Assembly: GCF_006716815.1 (NCBI RefSeq)
Contig: NZ_VFPS01000001.1
Span: 434,001-498,000 of the forward strand
Length of the DNA stretch: 64,000 bases
DNA from: Microbacterium lacticum
GTDB taxonomy: Bacteria; Actinomycetota; Actinomycetes; Actinomycetales; Microbacteriaceae
Direction of reading: 5' to 3'
Within the stretch, counting starts at the first letter, position 1, and each line of letters begins with the position of its first letter. Position numbers and translations under genes: made by a program. Positions 35,801 through 46,662 of the stretch are shown here, piece by piece. The notes beneath the pieces are model-generated. The model was not told the DNA's origin and ran no database searches. It worked only from the letters and a program-made list of their open reading frames with translations.

Positions 35801-37664
35801 CCGCGACGAGGGTTGCGGTGGCCTCGTCGGGCTGCTCGCCGAGTGCGGCGGAGTTCTCGATCTCCATGAGGCCGACGACGTCGGCATCGAGGTCGCCTAT
35901 CGCGGCGACGATCTTGTCCTGCTGGCGCTGGAGGTCGGCGGCATCCCACGCGCCGCGCTGCGGGCAGCCCTCGCGGACGGTCACGCCGTCGCCGAAGCGA
36001 TCCTTGTACGCCACGCACGACGCCGAGTCGGTGCCGAGCGTCGTGAAGTAGTTGAGCACGTTGAACGACGCGAGCCGCACATCGCCGCCGACGGCGTCCG
36101 GCGCGGCCGTGCGGGGGTCGGACAACGCGACGCCGTCGGTGCCCGAGCCGTCGCCGGCGAGCGGTGCGGTCGGGTTCAGCTTCCACGAGTTGTTCCGCCA
36201 GTCGACGATCACCGGGTCGGTGAACGTGACGGATGCCCCGACGACGATCGGCTCGACCAGCGACACGTACGCCGGGGTCAGGGCGCTGTTCGCGGCGGAG
36301 AGGTAGTTGATGCTCGTGCCGTCGTCGAGGGTGATGCCGCGGGCCGCGTTGTCGGCGGCGACGGCGGCCGCCTCGGCAGTGCCGGGGCGCGCGGCGTCGG
36401 TCGGCTGACGGAGCGGCGCGTCACCGGCGGCGAGGCCCACCTCGCCGTACTGGTTGGTCGAGTACGTGTTCGAGACGGTGAACGCGCCCTGTGGGGCGAC
36501 GAGCATCGACTCGAGCGATTCGCGCTGCGCGGCGTCGGCAGGCCACGCGACGGACGCCGGAGCGGGCGCCGGCTGCGCGTCGATGCGCTGCGCGGCGCCG
36601 GCCGCGACGGTCAGCTCGGTGAGTCCGTTCCACTCCGAGACCACGCCGGTCACGCGTACGGTGTCGCCGGGGGAGACCTCCGAGACGGCGCCGGGCGCGT
36701 AGACGAACAGCGCGTCGGATGCCGCGTGCGCGGCCAGGTCGAGCGCGCCGCCGGTGCCCGCGGTCTGGATGACGTAGCCGTCGAATCCGCCGGTCGGGTA
36801 GTGCGCCGTCACGACGCCCTCGGTGGTGACCGTCTGGCCGGCCAGCGGCGAGGCGTCGCCGGTGCCCTGGATGTCGGCGATCGCGACCACGGTCGGGTCG
36901 GTGGGGTCCGTCGGATCGGTGGGGTCTGTCGGATCGGTGGGGTCCGTCGGATCGGTGGGGTCCGTCGGATCGGTCGGATCCGTGCCGAGCCCGGTCGGCG
37001 TCGGGACGCCGGCGGTGAAGTCGGCGGCATTGTCGCCGGTGTTGTCGAACGCGGCCGAGCGGGCCACGCTCGTGCCGTTGGTCGTGCCCGGCGCTGCGGC
37101 GGTGCCGGCGAAGTGGGTCGCCCCGCCCCAGCCGACGAAGTCGATCACGTCGTCGCGCGTGGCGATGCCGGTGGCGCCCGACAGCGCGGTCTGGGTCGAG
37201 ACGAGGGCCACCTTGCCCTGCGCCCCGGCGAGGGCGATCGAGCCCTCGACGTCGGCGGTGACGCCCGGCTGCGAGGCATCCGCGCCCGTCGCCTCGCCGA
37301 TGAGCACCTGGCCGCCGGCGGGCACCGTGATGCCGCTGAGCGGCGTCACCTGCCACGAGCCTCCGGTCGCGGAGGCGTACTGCACGCTGAACGAGGAGAG
37401 GTCGACCGCGGCATCCGACACGTTCGCCAGCTCGATGAAGTCGCGGTTGAACGCGCCGCCGTTGTTGCCGCCGCCGCCGTACACCTCCGAGATGACGACC
37501 GGTGCGCCGGGGCCGGCGGCCGCGTGGGCGGCCGGGGCGAGGATCACGCCCGCCGCCACGGTCGTCAGCACGGTCGCGATCGCGAACCCGCGCCGTGCGT
37601 GCGAACGCGGCGTCGGGTGCGATCGGGAGGAAAGGGGCGGGGGCACGGGGTGCGCGTTCGTCAC
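32865..37664 (-). CDS. Secreted multi-domain nuclease/5'-nucleotidase (NucH/ExeM type)
   Basis: The 1599-residue protein starts at GTG 37664 (GGAGAG 6 bp before), not at the longer frame. Domains in order: signal peptide with RRGFAIATVLTTVAAGVILAPAAHA (about 1-48), lamin-tail domain (about 55-200, VVISEVYGGGGNN and DFIELANVS), a DPT repeat linker (about 226-257), an OB-fold region (about 265-420), an endonuclease/exonuclease/phosphatase domain (about 528-850, RLASFNVLNYF, GLMEIENS, AGDFNSY, SDHDPVL), a 5'-nucleotidase metallophosphatase (about 865-1130, LLGINDFHGR, SAGDNIG, GNHEFDRG), the 5'-nucleotidase C-terminal domain (about 1190-1400) and a bacterial Ig-like end (about 1500-1599). It would degrade extracellular DNA and release nucleosides and phosphate. 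No sortase motif is visible. Confidence 0.92.
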   Translation of the reverse strand: MTNAHPVPPPLSSRSHPTPRSHARRGFAIATVLTTVAAGVILAPAAHAAAGPGAPVVISEVYGGGGNNGGAFNRDFIELANVSDAAVDLSSFSVQYASATGGSWQVTPLSGITVPAGGQVLIGEATGADASQPGVTADVEGSIALAGAQGKVALVSTQTALSGATGIATRDDVIDFVGWGGATHFAGTAAAPGTTNGTSVARSAAFDNTGDNAADFTAGVPTPTGLGTDPTDPTDPTDPTDPTDPTDPTDPTDPTDPTVVAIADIQGTGDASPLAGQTVTTEGVVTAHYPTGGFDGYVIQTAGTGGALDLAAHAASDALFVYAPGAVSEVSPGDTVRVTGVVSEWNGLTELTVAAGAAQRIDAQPAPAPASVAWPADAAQRESLESMLVAPQGAFTVSNTYSTNQYGEVGLAAGDAPLRQPTDAARPGTAEAAAVAADNAARGITLDDGTSINYLSAANSALTPAYVSLVEPIVVGASVTFTDPVIVDWRNNSWKLNPTAPLAGDGSGTDGVALSDPRTAAPDAVGGDVRLASFNVLNYFTTLGTDSASCVAYKDRFGDGVTVREGCPQRGAWDAADLQRQQDKIVAAIGDLDADVVGLMEIENSAALGEQPDEATATLVAALNAAVGAGTWAFVPSSADLPPAAEQDVITNTIIYRTAAVKRVGDSRALGDQSDDGEAFQNAREPIAQAFAPAAGGDTFLFVVNHFKSKGSAGPWPGDADAGDGQGASNESRVRQATALRDWVDGIRGDTASVALAGDFNSYTQEDPLQVLYDAGYVDAASAFGVPTSSYSFSGLSGSLDHILLSGAAKDRATGADIWNINSGESVALEYSRFRSHGTEFYAPDAHRSSDHDPVLVGLAAAAPPVELTLLGINDFHGRIDANTVAFAGTVEQQRAEASGPTLFLSAGDNIGASLFASSVAKDQPTIDVLNALGLQASAVGNHEFDRGFDDLSGRVSEASDYPQLGANVYLKGTTTPALPEYELVDAGTLTVGVIGAVTEETPTLVTPSGITGIDFGDPVEAVNRVAAQLTDGDPSNGEADVLVALYHEGAGAGTPDGATLDQELAAGGAFASLVNDTDPKVAAIFTGHTHKEYAWSAPIPGTDRTRPVVQTGSYGANLGKITLTVDPGTGAVSAHTEQLVKRTTTPAAELVATYPKVAEVDAIVKKALAAAAEVGNTAIGEVSADITTAFAGGSFVDGVWTGGTRDDRASESALGNTVGNMLRDSLSSLPNGAVIGVTNPGGLRSELWDTQAEFGAAAVPGLADGTISFSQANAVLPFNNTLALVTLTGAQFKTMLDQQWQRAADGTVPQRPYLQLGLSDNVSYTYDAALPEGQRITSVTVDGTPLDPAASYRIGTFSFLATGGDNFRVFTQGTDYVDTGLLDYEAWMDYIADGSPLAPSFAKQGVQVSGVPETVTAGDAVTFQVGGLNLTSRGAPENTTLQVALGDTALGEVPVAAGAATVTVTLPAGTPAGAATLTLTAPASGTVVRVPIEVEQAVVAAATTTRLVAILPVHINRILPSTLVATVRQDDGACPDGVVVFREGDTVIATVPVQRGIATHRLGRLGLGVHTYTATFEPADTTVATGSTSGPVRVRALF
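36892..36987 (-). repeat. Tandem repeat coding for Asp-Pro-Thr units
   Basis: Alternating GGTGGGGTC and CGTCGGATC-type units (on the plus strand) encode about ten DPT triplets in the linker of the secreted nuclease. Such linkers are flexible and often glycosylated. The repeat is likely to vary in length between strains. Confidence 0.85.
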
Positions 37665-37898
37665 GATGATCTCTCCGGGGACGGCCGGGCACGACTGGGG
37701 GTTTCGCGCAGAGGACGGCCGCCAGATCGAGCATTCTTGTCCGCACGGCCCGCTGACAAGTGACAGATCGGTTAACTCTTTCTCATGCAGGCGTTTGCTG
37801 GCGTGTCCGCGCGCGGGTCGATATTGTGCGCTCGCGCAGACGGGTGGCCGAGGCATCCGCCGTTCGCACCGCCGCCGCGCCGGTAGACTCGACGAGAC

Positions 37899-39743
<1,845 letters not shown>

Positions 39744-39747
39744 GCGC

Positions 39748-40482
39748 TCAGTCGAGCAGATGCCGCAGGTAGCGCTGCGGAGCGTCGAGGTAGGCGCGCC
39801 AGTGGTGGACGAGCTCGAGGTCGTCCCACGCGGCACGGCGCATGCCCCAGGGACCCAGCTCGAGGATCGTCGCGCCGGGCAGTGACGCGAGCACGGGGGA
39901 GTGCGTCGCGCAGAGCACCTGCCCGCCCCGGTCGGCGATCCGCTGCAGGGTCGACATGAGCGCCAGGGTGGACGAGAACGACAGCGCAGCCTCGGGCTCG
40001 TCGAGGCAGTAGAAGCCCGGCCGGTCGAAGCGCGTGTCGAGGATCGCGAGGAACGACTCGCCGTGGCTCATCTCGTGGAACACGGGCTCGGCGGTCTTCC
40101 CGGGGTTGTCCTCGAGATACGTGTAGAACGAGTGCATCGTCTCGGCCCGGAGGAAGAAGCCCCATCGACTCGCCCCGATGCCGCGCTGGAGTTCGATCCA
40201 CTCGGACAGCGGCGACTCGCTGCGGCGCGTGGTGTGGCGCGCCTGGTTCGAGCCGCCCTCGGGCGAGAACCCGTAGGCCAGCGCGATGCCTTCGAGCACG
40301 GTGGACTTGCCCGAGCCGTTCTCCCCGACCAGGAACGTCACACCGGGGCCGAGCTCGAGGCCGCCGGCCATCAGCTGGACGACGGCGGGCACGCTGAGCG
40401 GCCATGTTCCGGGCGCGCGCATCGGATCGTCGATGACGCGCACGGCCGCGACCGGCGGCTGGTCGAACGGACTCCGGGGCAT
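39748..40482 (-). CDS. AAA-family ATPase (COG3910-like)
   Basis: The 244-residue soluble ABC-type ATPase has Walker A GENGSGKST, signature-like MSHGESFLA, Walker B FYCLDEPEAALS and the switch His in CATHSPVLA. This family acts without a membrane partner, and the function is not established. It is convergent with lepA (4 bp apart) and divergent from the DUF1990 gene. Confidence 0.85.
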   Translation of the reverse strand: MPRSPFDQPPVAAVRVIDDPMRAPGTWPLSVPAVVQLMAGGLELGPGVTFLVGENGSGKSTVLEGIALAYGFSPEGGSNQARHTTRRSESPLSEWIELQRGIGASRWGFFLRAETMHSFYTYLEDNPGKTAEPVFHEMSHGESFLAILDTRFDRPGFYCLDEPEAALSFSSTLALMSTLQRIADRGGQVLCATHSPVLASLPGATILELGPWGMRRAAWDDLELVHHWRAYLDAPQRYLRHLLD

Positions 40483-40549
40483 CCGAGGATCATCGCACGG
40501 GGCGGCGACATCGCGCCGGGCCGTGGCCTCCTGCGTCAGCGTCGCTCGG

Positions 40550-40555
40550 TAGGCT
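40550..40555 (+). promoter_or_regulatory. -10 hexamer TAGGCT for the DUF1990 gene
   Basis: It ends 7 bp before the ATG; near-leaderless. Confidence 0.5.
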
Positions 40556-40562
40556 GGACGCC

Positions 40563-41213
40563 ATGCGCCGCGGGAACTTCCAAGAGGGCACGGTCGATTA
40601 CGCCGCCGTCGGTGCGACGAGCGCGCACGATCTCATGTCGTACCCGCCGGAGCGGAGTGTTCCGGCCGAAGCGTCGTGGCGGCTCGGCAGCGGCGAGGCC
40701 CGGTTCGCCTCGTCGGCCGAGGCACTCCTCGCCTGGGCCGCGCTCCGCGGCGCCGGGCTCGAGATCACCGATGTGCGCCCGGCCGCGGGGCCGATGTACT
40801 CCGGTGTCGGTTTCGACGCGGAGGGGGCGCCCGTCGCCCCGAGCCGACTCGAGGCCGACCAGCGGTTCGACGTCGACGGCACGCCGTACGTCGCGGCGGG
40901 CACGACCATCCGGGTGCACGGGCGCGTCAAGGGGATGAACGCCGACGGCGAGCTGCGGGTGATCTCGGCGACCGAAGAGCCCCGCCGGGTCGCCTTCGCC
41001 CTCGGCACCGTCGGCTCGTCGGTCGTCAGCGGCGAGGAATCGTTCGCGGTCGAGTGGACCGACTCGGACGAGGTGCGCTTCGTCGTGCGCGCGTTCGACC
41101 GGCCGGTCTCGCCGCTCTACCGCCTGCTGCCGCCCCTCGTGAAGCGTCGTCGTCGCGAGCTCTTCCAGGGCTACCTGCGCGCGATCTCGCCGCTGTTCAC
41201 GACCCCCGCCTGA
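40563..41213 (+). CDS. DUF1990 family protein
   Basis: The 216-residue protein reads MRRGNFQEGTVDYAAVGATSAHDL and contains the DUF1990 pattern (FDVDGTPYVAAGTTIRVH; GEESFAVEWTDSDEVRFVVRAFDRP; LPPLVKRRRRELFQGYLRAI). It has a compact beta-rich fold, no membrane helix and unknown function. It overlaps hemW by 1 bp (TGATG), so the two are translationally coupled. Confidence 0.8.
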   Translation: MRRGNFQEGTVDYAAVGATSAHDLMSYPPERSVPAEASWRLGSGEARFASSAEALLAWAALRGAGLEITDVRPAAGPMYSGVGFDAEGAPVAPSRLEADQRFDVDGTPYVAAGTTIRVHGRVKGMNADGELRVISATEEPRRVAFALGTVGSSVVSGEESFAVEWTDSDEVRFVVRAFDRPVSPLYRLLPPLVKRRRRELFQGYLRAISPLFTTPA

Positions 41214-42430
41214 TGGGGTCGGCTCTGCCCCTGGGCGACCCGGCGCCTCTCGACGGCGCCCTGCCGGACGACATCGCGATCGACGCGCAGCGCGACTTCG
41301 GCGTCTACCTGCACGTGCCGTTCTGCCGTGTGCGGTGCGGCTACTGCGACTTCAACACGTACACCGCGACGGAGCTGCGCGGAGCGCGGCAGGACGCGTA
41401 CGCCGACGAGGTGCTCCGCGAGATCGCCCTCTCCCAGGACGCGCTGGCCGCGCGCGGCGCGCTCCGGCCCGCGCAGACGGTGTTCTTCGGCGGCGGGACC
41501 CCGACCCTGCTGCCCGGCGGTGACCTGGCGCGCATGCTCGGGGGCATCCGCGACACGTTCGCGCTGGCGCCGGATGCCGAGGTCACCGTCGAGGCGAACC
41601 CCGACACCGTGACGCCGGAGCTCGCCGAGGAGCTCGCCGCCGCCGGCGTGACGCGGCTGTCGATCGGGATGCAGTCGGCCGTGCCGCACGTGCTCGCCGC
41701 GCTCGACCGCACCCATGATCCCGCGAACGTCGCGACGGCCGTCGCCGCCGCCCGTCGGGCGGGTCTCGACGTGAGCGTCGACCTCATCTACGGCGCGCCG
41801 GGCGAATCGCTCGCCGACTGGGAGACCTCGGTGCGCACCGCGATCGCGCTCGCCCCCGACCACGTCTCGGCATACGCGCTCATCATCGAGGAGGGCACGC
41901 AGCTGCACCGTCAGATCCGGCGCGGCGAGGTGCCCGCGCCCGACGACGACCTGCAGGCCGACATGTACGAGCTCGTCGACGATCTGCTCGGTGACGGGGG
42001 CTTCGACTGGTACGAGGTGTCGAACTGGGCGACCGCGCCCGCGCACCGTTCCCGCCACAATCTCGCCTACTGGCGAGGCGCCGACTGGTGGGGGTACGGC
42101 CCCGGCGCGCACAGCCACGTCGACGGGCTGCGATGGTGGAACGTCAAGCACCCCGCCGCGTACGCGCAGCGCCTCGCCGCGGGGCAGTCGCCCGCGGCCG
42201 CCCGGGAGCGACCGGATGCCGCGGCGCGCCGCCTCGAGGATGTGCTGCTGCGTTCGCGCATCTCCGACGGCCTCGCGGTGTCGGAACTCGAGGGCGAGGG
42301 GCGTCACGCGGTGGCCTCCCTCATCGCCGACGGCCTCATCGACGGCGCCGCCGCCGTGCGCGGCCGCGTCGTGCTCACCCGTCGCGGGCGCCTGCTCGCC
42401 GACGCCGTGGTGCGCGCGCTGACCGCGTGA
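41213..42430 (+). CDS. hemW: Radical-SAM heme chaperone HemW
   Basis: The 405-residue radical SAM protein has the iron-sulfur motif CRVRCGYCDFNTY (CxxxCxxC) and SAM-binding segments FFGGGTPTLL and EANPDTV. HemW hands heme to respiratory enzymes. Older annotations call it oxygen-independent coproporphyrinogen oxidase, but the CPO-specific N-terminal extension is absent. It is encoded directly after the DUF1990 gene. Confidence 0.9.
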   Translation: MGSALPLGDPAPLDGALPDDIAIDAQRDFGVYLHVPFCRVRCGYCDFNTYTATELRGARQDAYADEVLREIALSQDALAARGALRPAQTVFFGGGTPTLLPGGDLARMLGGIRDTFALAPDAEVTVEANPDTVTPELAEELAAAGVTRLSIGMQSAVPHVLAALDRTHDPANVATAVAAARRAGLDVSVDLIYGAPGESLADWETSVRTAIALAPDHVSAYALIIEEGTQLHRQIRRGEVPAPDDDLQADMYELVDDLLGDGGFDWYEVSNWATAPAHRSRHNLAYWRGADWWGYGPGAHSHVDGLRWWNVKHPAAYAQRLAAGQSPAAARERPDAAARRLEDVLLRSRISDGLAVSELEGEGRHAVASLIADGLIDGAAAVRGRVVLTRRGRLLADAVVRALTA

Positions 42431-42482
42431 GCACTGATCGCGCGGGCGTCCGGGGCGCGACGGCCGCGGCCGGAGCCGCGGG

Positions 42483-43387
42483 TCAGCCGGGCAGCGAATC
42501 GACCGCCGCGGCGCGGCGGAGCGGCGTCACGCGCGACGTGACGTCGTACACCTGCACCTCACGACCCGCGCCGTAGCGCGGCCAGCCCGGGTCTCCCGTC
42601 CGGGCGACCTGCACCCAGTCGCCGTGCATCCGCCCCGCAAGCTCCCGTGGTGCGTCGGCGCCGACGACGAGCTGCGAGTCGGGCGCCTCGATGCGGTCGA
42701 ACACGAAACCGATGTCGATCGCGTGCGCCGCCCGCAGATCGCGGACGGGACTCCGCCAGGCGGGCTCGTACACGTACGTCGGGGCGGTGCGGGCGGCGGC
42801 GAGCCGCACGGCGGGGGCGCGCTCGGGGGCGACCGCCTCGAGGGGGCCCGACTGGATGACGGCGGCGACCGGGATCGCCGCCGTGTCGGGCCGTGCGAGC
42901 AGCGCCGCGACGAGCGCTCCGCCGGCCGATTCGCCGACGATCGTGATGCGCGCCGGATCGCCGCCGAACCGCGCGATCTCGCGCTGCACCCAGACGAGTC
43001 CCGCCGCCGCGTCGCACAGCCCGAGGTTGCGCGGGGCGCCCTCGAGCACCGAGAAGCCCTCCGCGCCGACGCGGTACGCGATCGACACGAACACGACCCT
43101 GTCACGGGCGAACGTGGTGCCGTCGTACGCGGGCAGGGCGGGCGTGCCCGCTCGAGCGCCCCGCCGTGGTACCAGACGACGACGGGGAGCGCTCCGCCCG
43201 CTTGCGCCGCGCCGGCGGGCGCCCACACGTCGACCGTGAGGATGTCCTCGCCCGGGATCTCGACCGACCCGAGCAGATCGCCGAGCGCGCCGAAGTAGGG
43301 ATCCTGCGGCGCGGCGGGGCCGTGCTCCGCGGCATCCCGCACGCCGTCCCAGGGGCGGGGGTGGGCATCGGCGCGCATACGGCTCAT
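42483..43387 (-). pseudogene. Carboxylesterase remnant (frameshift and internal deletion)
   Basis: From ATG 43387 the frame reads VWAPAG-AAQAGGALPVVVWYHGGAL, then breaks near 43155. The next frame continues AGTPALPAYDGTTFARDRVVFVSIAYRVG and GESAGG (nucleophile). After VIQSGPLEAV only about 20 residues separate it from TYVYEPAWRSPV, where a type-B carboxylesterase would have about 150. The whole is about 300 residues against about 490. The indel could be a sequencing error, but the missing part could not. Confidence 0.75.
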
Positions 43388-43408
43388 CGCAGGGTGAGCG
43401 CGATAGGA

Positions 43409-43435
43409 TTGGCACTCGACGCCCCGGAGTGCCAA
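43409..43435 (+). promoter_or_regulatory. CIRCE operator of hrcA
   Basis: TTGGCACTC, 9 bp, GAGTGCCAA: a perfect inverted repeat with the canonical 9-bp spacer, 23 bp before the hrcA start. HrcA binds CIRCE, so hrcA-dnaJ is autoregulated and heat-inducible. A TAGGAT hexamer at 43404-43409 abuts it. Confidence 0.93.
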
Positions 43436-43457
43436 TGCCCGGGCGGGAGGAGGAGCG

Positions 43458-44519
43458 ATGGTCTCGGAGCGCGGACTGCAGGTCCTCCGCGCGATCGTGC
43501 AGGACTACGTCGACACCAACGAGCCCGTCGGCAGCAAGACGATCGTCGACCGCCACCAGTTCGGCGTCTCGGCGGCCACGATCCGCAACGACATGGCCCT
43601 GCTCGAAGACGAAGAGCTCATCGCCGCCCCGCACACCTCGTCCGGCCGCGTGCCGACCGACAAGGGCTACCGCGTGTTCGTCGACCACCTGTCGCAGCTG
43701 CGCCCGCTCTCCGGCGCGCAGCGCGCGGCGATCTCGACCTTCCTCGCCGACCCCGTCGACCTCGACGACATACTCACCCGCACCGTCCGCGCGCTCACCC
43801 AGCTCACCGGCCAGGTCGCGATCGTGCAGTACCCCTCCTTCGCCCGGGCGAGCGTGTCGCACGTCGAGTTCGTGCACCTCGGCGGCGCCCGCGTCGTCGT
43901 GATCGTCGTGACCGACACCGGCCGCGCCTCGCAGCGGGTCGCCTTCCTGCAGGGCGATCTCGACGAGAGCGGCGCGGCCGAGGTCAAGGGGCGCCTGGCG
44001 GCCCTCGTCACCGGCAAGCCCGTCGCGGAAGCCGCGCAGGCGATCGCCGACCTCATCGCCGTGCCGGAGGAGTCGGGACAGGCATCGCCCGAGGCATCCA
44101 CGCCCGTCGACGCGGCTATGCGCACCGTCGCGCGGATCGTCGCCGAAGAGCTCGACGAGTTCCGCCAGGACAAGCTCGTCATGGCCGGCACGGCGACTCT
44201 CGCCCGCCGCGAGGGCGACTTCCGCGGCAGTATCTACCCGCTCCTCGAAGCCATCGAGGAGCAGGTGACCCTCCTCCGCCTCATGGGTGAGATGGTCGCC
44301 GACGAGCAGGGCCTGGCGGCGAGCATCGGGCGCGAGAACGCGCCGTTCGGTCTCGGCGAGGCATCCATCGTCACGAGCGACTACGCCGGCGCGGGCACGC
44401 GCTCGCGCGTGGGGCTGCTCGGTCCGATGCGCATGGACTATCCCACCAACCTCGCGGTGGTCCGCGCCGTCGCGCACTACCTCAGCCGACTGCTCGACGA
44501 GGACGAATCGTCCCGCTGA
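43458..44519 (+). CDS. hrcA: Heat-shock repressor HrcA
   Basis: The 353-residue repressor has an N-terminal winged helix (about residues 1-80; [28 protein letters not shown]) and a GAF-like sensor domain. It binds CIRCE at its own promoter and represses chaperone genes. Start ATG 43458 follows GGAGGAG. The next gene is dnaJ, 64 bp further. Confidence 0.95.
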   Translation: MVSERGLQVLRAIVQDYVDTNEPVGSKTIVDRHQFGVSAATIRNDMALLEDEELIAAPHTSSGRVPTDKGYRVFVDHLSQLRPLSGAQRAAISTFLADPVDLDDILTRTVRALTQLTGQVAIVQYPSFARASVSHVEFVHLGGARVVVIVVTDTGRASQRVAFLQGDLDESGAAEVKGRLAALVTGKPVAEAAQAIADLIAVPEESGQASPEASTPVDAAMRTVARIVAEELDEFRQDKLVMAGTATLARREGDFRGSIYPLLEAIEEQVTLLRLMGEMVADEQGLAASIGRENAPFGLGEASIVTSDYAGAGTRSRVGLLGPMRMDYPTNLAVVRAVAHYLSRLLDEDESSR

Positions 44520-44583
44520 GCGGCCCGCTGCCCCTTATCCACCGCGTTACCCACCGCGCCCGCAGGGGCGCCGAAAGGCGATT

Positions 44584-45696
44584 GTGGCCGACCACTACGA
44601 AGTCCTGGGCGTCTCGCGCGACGCGAGCCCCGAAGAGATCAAGAAGGCGTACCGGCGCCTCGCGCGGGAGCTGCACCCCGATGTGAATCCCGGCGAAGAG
44701 GCATCCGAGCGCTTCAAGCTCGTCACCCACGCCTACGACGTGCTGAGCGACCCGGAGCAGCGTCAGCGCTACGACCTCGGCGGCGACGGGTCGCCGTTCG
44801 GCGGCGGCGGGGGAGCGGGCTTCGGCGGGTTCGGCGACATCTTCGAGACCTTCTTCGGCGGCGGCGGGGCGCGCACCGCGCGGCCGCGCTCGCGGCGCGA
44901 GCGGGGGCAGGACGCCCTCGTGCGCGTGACCCTCGACCTCAAGGACGTCGTCTTCGGCACGCACCGCGACCTCGAGGTCGACACGGCCGTGCTCTGCGAG
45001 ACCTGCGAGGGCTCGTGCTGCCAGCCCGGCACCCAGCCGGTGACCTGTGACATCTGCCAGGGCTCGGGCCAGGTGCAGCGCACGGTCCGGAGCCTCCTCG
45101 GGAATGTCGTCACCTCCCAGCCGTGCACCACGTGCCAGGGCTACGGCACGACGATCCCGTACCCGTGCGCCAGCTGCCAGGGCCAGGGCCGCGTGCGCGC
45201 GCGCCGCACGGTCTCGGTCGACATCCCCGCCGGCGTCGAGACGGGGCTGCGGCTGCAGCTGCCCGGTTCGGGCGAGGTGGGCCCGGCGGGCGGCCCGAAC
45301 GGCGACCTGTATCTCGAGGTCACCGTCGCGCACGACGACGTCTTCAGCCGTGACGGCGACGACCTGCTCGCGACCCTCGAGGTGTCGATGCCCGACGCGA
45401 TCCTCGGCGCGAACACGACCATCACCTCGCTCGACGGCGACGTCGACCTCGAGGTGCGCCCCGGCGTGCAGTCGGGCGACGTGCTCACGATCAAGGGACG
45501 CGGCATCACACCGCTGCGCGGCGGCAACCGCGGCGACCTGCGCGTGGGCGTGCAGGTGGTGACCCCGACGAAGCTGGATGCCAAGACGCGCGCGCTCATC
45601 GAGGACTTCAAGAAGAAGACCAAGTCGCCGGAGCCGCAGCTCGCCCAGTTCCACCAGGGCCTGTTCTCCAAGCTCCGCGACCGATTCCGCGGCTGA
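44584..45696 (+). CDS. dnaJ: Chaperone DnaJ
   Basis: The 370-residue type-I J-protein has a J domain (1-70, HPD in LHPDVNPGE), a Gly/Phe-rich linker (75-105), a zinc-finger region (about 138-205) and the substrate-binding C-terminus. Zinc repeats 2-4 are [16 protein letters not shown] and CASCQGQG. The first reads CETCEGSC, with Cys where the last Gly is usual. Start is GTG 44584; the longer frame upstream is spurious. It is in the hrcA operon and stimulates DnaK (not in this window). Confidence 0.95.
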   Translation: MADHYEVLGVSRDASPEEIKKAYRRLARELHPDVNPGEEASERFKLVTHAYDVLSDPEQRQRYDLGGDGSPFGGGGGAGFGGFGDIFETFFGGGGARTARPRSRRERGQDALVRVTLDLKDVVFGTHRDLEVDTAVLCETCEGSCCQPGTQPVTCDICQGSGQVQRTVRSLLGNVVTSQPCTTCQGYGTTIPYPCASCQGQGRVRARRTVSVDIPAGVETGLRLQLPGSGEVGPAGGPNGDLYLEVTVAHDDVFSRDGDDLLATLEVSMPDAILGANTTITSLDGDVDLEVRPGVQSGDVLTIKGRGITPLRGGNRGDLRVGVQVVTPTKLDAKTRALIEDFKKKTKSPEPQLAQFHQGLFSKLRDRFRG

Positions 45697-45701
45697 CGAC
45701 G

Positions 45702-46505
45702 ATGGCCCTGCACTTCCTCGTCGACGAGGGCGCCGAGCTCTCTCGCGCGACCGGCGACCTCGCCGCCGACGCGGAGGTCGCCCGGCGCGGCACGCTCGCC
45801 GGTGCCGAGCCGGGAGACACGGTCACCCTGACCGGCGCCGAGGCGCACCACGCCGCGGTCGTCCGCCGGGTGCGGGTCGGCGAAGCGGTCACCCTCGGCG
45901 ACGGGGCGGGCACCTGGCTCGAGGGGGAGGTGCGGGATGCCGCGCCGAAGCGCGTCGTCGTCCGCGTCACCGCGCGCGCCGACATCGCCGCGGTACGCCC
46001 CCGCCTCATGCTCGTGCAAGCGCTCGCGAAGGGTGACCGCGACGAGCTCGCCGTGCAGGCGGCGACCGAGCTCGGCGCCGACGAGATCGTGCCGTGGCAG
46101 GCATCCCGCAGCGTCTCGCGCTGGGACGCCGCCAAAGCGGTCAAGGGCGTCGCGCGTTGGCAGAGCATCGTGCGCGAGGCCGCCAAGCAGGCCCACCGCG
46201 CCTGGGTCCCGACCGTGACGAGCCCCGTCGCCACACCCGTGCTCGTCGCCCGGGCGGGCACCGATCGCGTGCTCGTGCTCGATCCCACGGCATCCACCCC
46301 GCTCGCGCAGCTCGAGATCGCCCCCGGTGACGAGCGCGACCTCGTGCTGGTGGTCGGCCCCGAGGGCGGCATCGACCCGAGCGAGCTCGACGCGCTGTCC
46401 GCCGCGGGCGCCGAGCTCGTCCGTCTCGGCGACGCCGTGCTCCGCACCTCCACGGCGGGGCCGGCGGCCCTGGCCGTGCTCAACGCGCGCCTCGGGCGCT
46501 GGTAG
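45702..46505 (+). CDS. rsmE: 16S rRNA m3U1498 methyltransferase
   Basis: This 267-residue SPOUT methyltransferase methylates U1498 of 16S rRNA. It has an N-terminal PUA-like domain and a C-terminal knot with the SAM-binding loop VGPEGGIDPSELDAL and the end LGDAVLRTSTAGPAALAVL. It starts 6 bp after dnaJ, an order conserved in many bacteria. Confidence 0.93.
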   Translation: MALHFLVDEGAELSRATGDLAADAEVARRGTLAGAEPGDTVTLTGAEAHHAAVVRRVRVGEAVTLGDGAGTWLEGEVRDAAPKRVVVRVTARADIAAVRPRLMLVQALAKGDRDELAVQAATELGADEIVPWQASRSVSRWDAAKAVKGVARWQSIVREAAKQAHRAWVPTVTSPVATPVLVARAGTDRVLVLDPTASTPLAQLEIAPGDERDLVLVVGPEGGIDPSELDALSAAGAELVRLGDAVLRTSTAGPAALAVLNARLGRW

Positions 46506-46547
46506 GAGGGCGCAGCGGGCCCGCAGCACCTCGGGGCGCCGCTGTCC

Positions 46548-46614
46548 GGGAGGTGATCTGCATTCGGGAGGACTCTACGGCCCGACGCGTCCTCCCGAGT
46601 GCCGATCTCCTCCC
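46548..46614. repeat. Large palindromic intergenic repeat
   Basis: Two 26-bp arms (46548-46573 and 46589-46614) flank a 15-base loop and pair with 3 mismatches: GGGAGGTGATC-type outside and CGGGAGGAC inside. It lies between rsmE and the HIT gene, which both point rightwards. It is more elaborate than a terminator: each arm has two copies of GGGAGG. Confidence 0.8.
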
Positions 46615-46650
46615 GAGTGCGCACCCACCCGCGCCGGAGAGCCCGCGACA

Positions 46651-46656
46651 TAGACT
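46651..46656 (+). promoter_or_regulatory. -10 hexamer TAGACT for the HIT gene
   Basis: Six bp before the ATG; predicts a leaderless message for the HIT-phoH-ybeY operon. Confidence 0.55.
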
Positions 46657-46662
46657 GAGGGT

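Noticed and set aside
36892..36987. Repeat array suggestive of CRISPR
   Set aside because: Units of 9-18 bp, contiguous and in frame with a DPT linker; no spacers.
32130..37763. Open frame of over 1800 codons on the plus strand opposite the secreted nuclease
   Set aside because: It mirrors the nuclease gene codon by codon and has no domain; a shadow.
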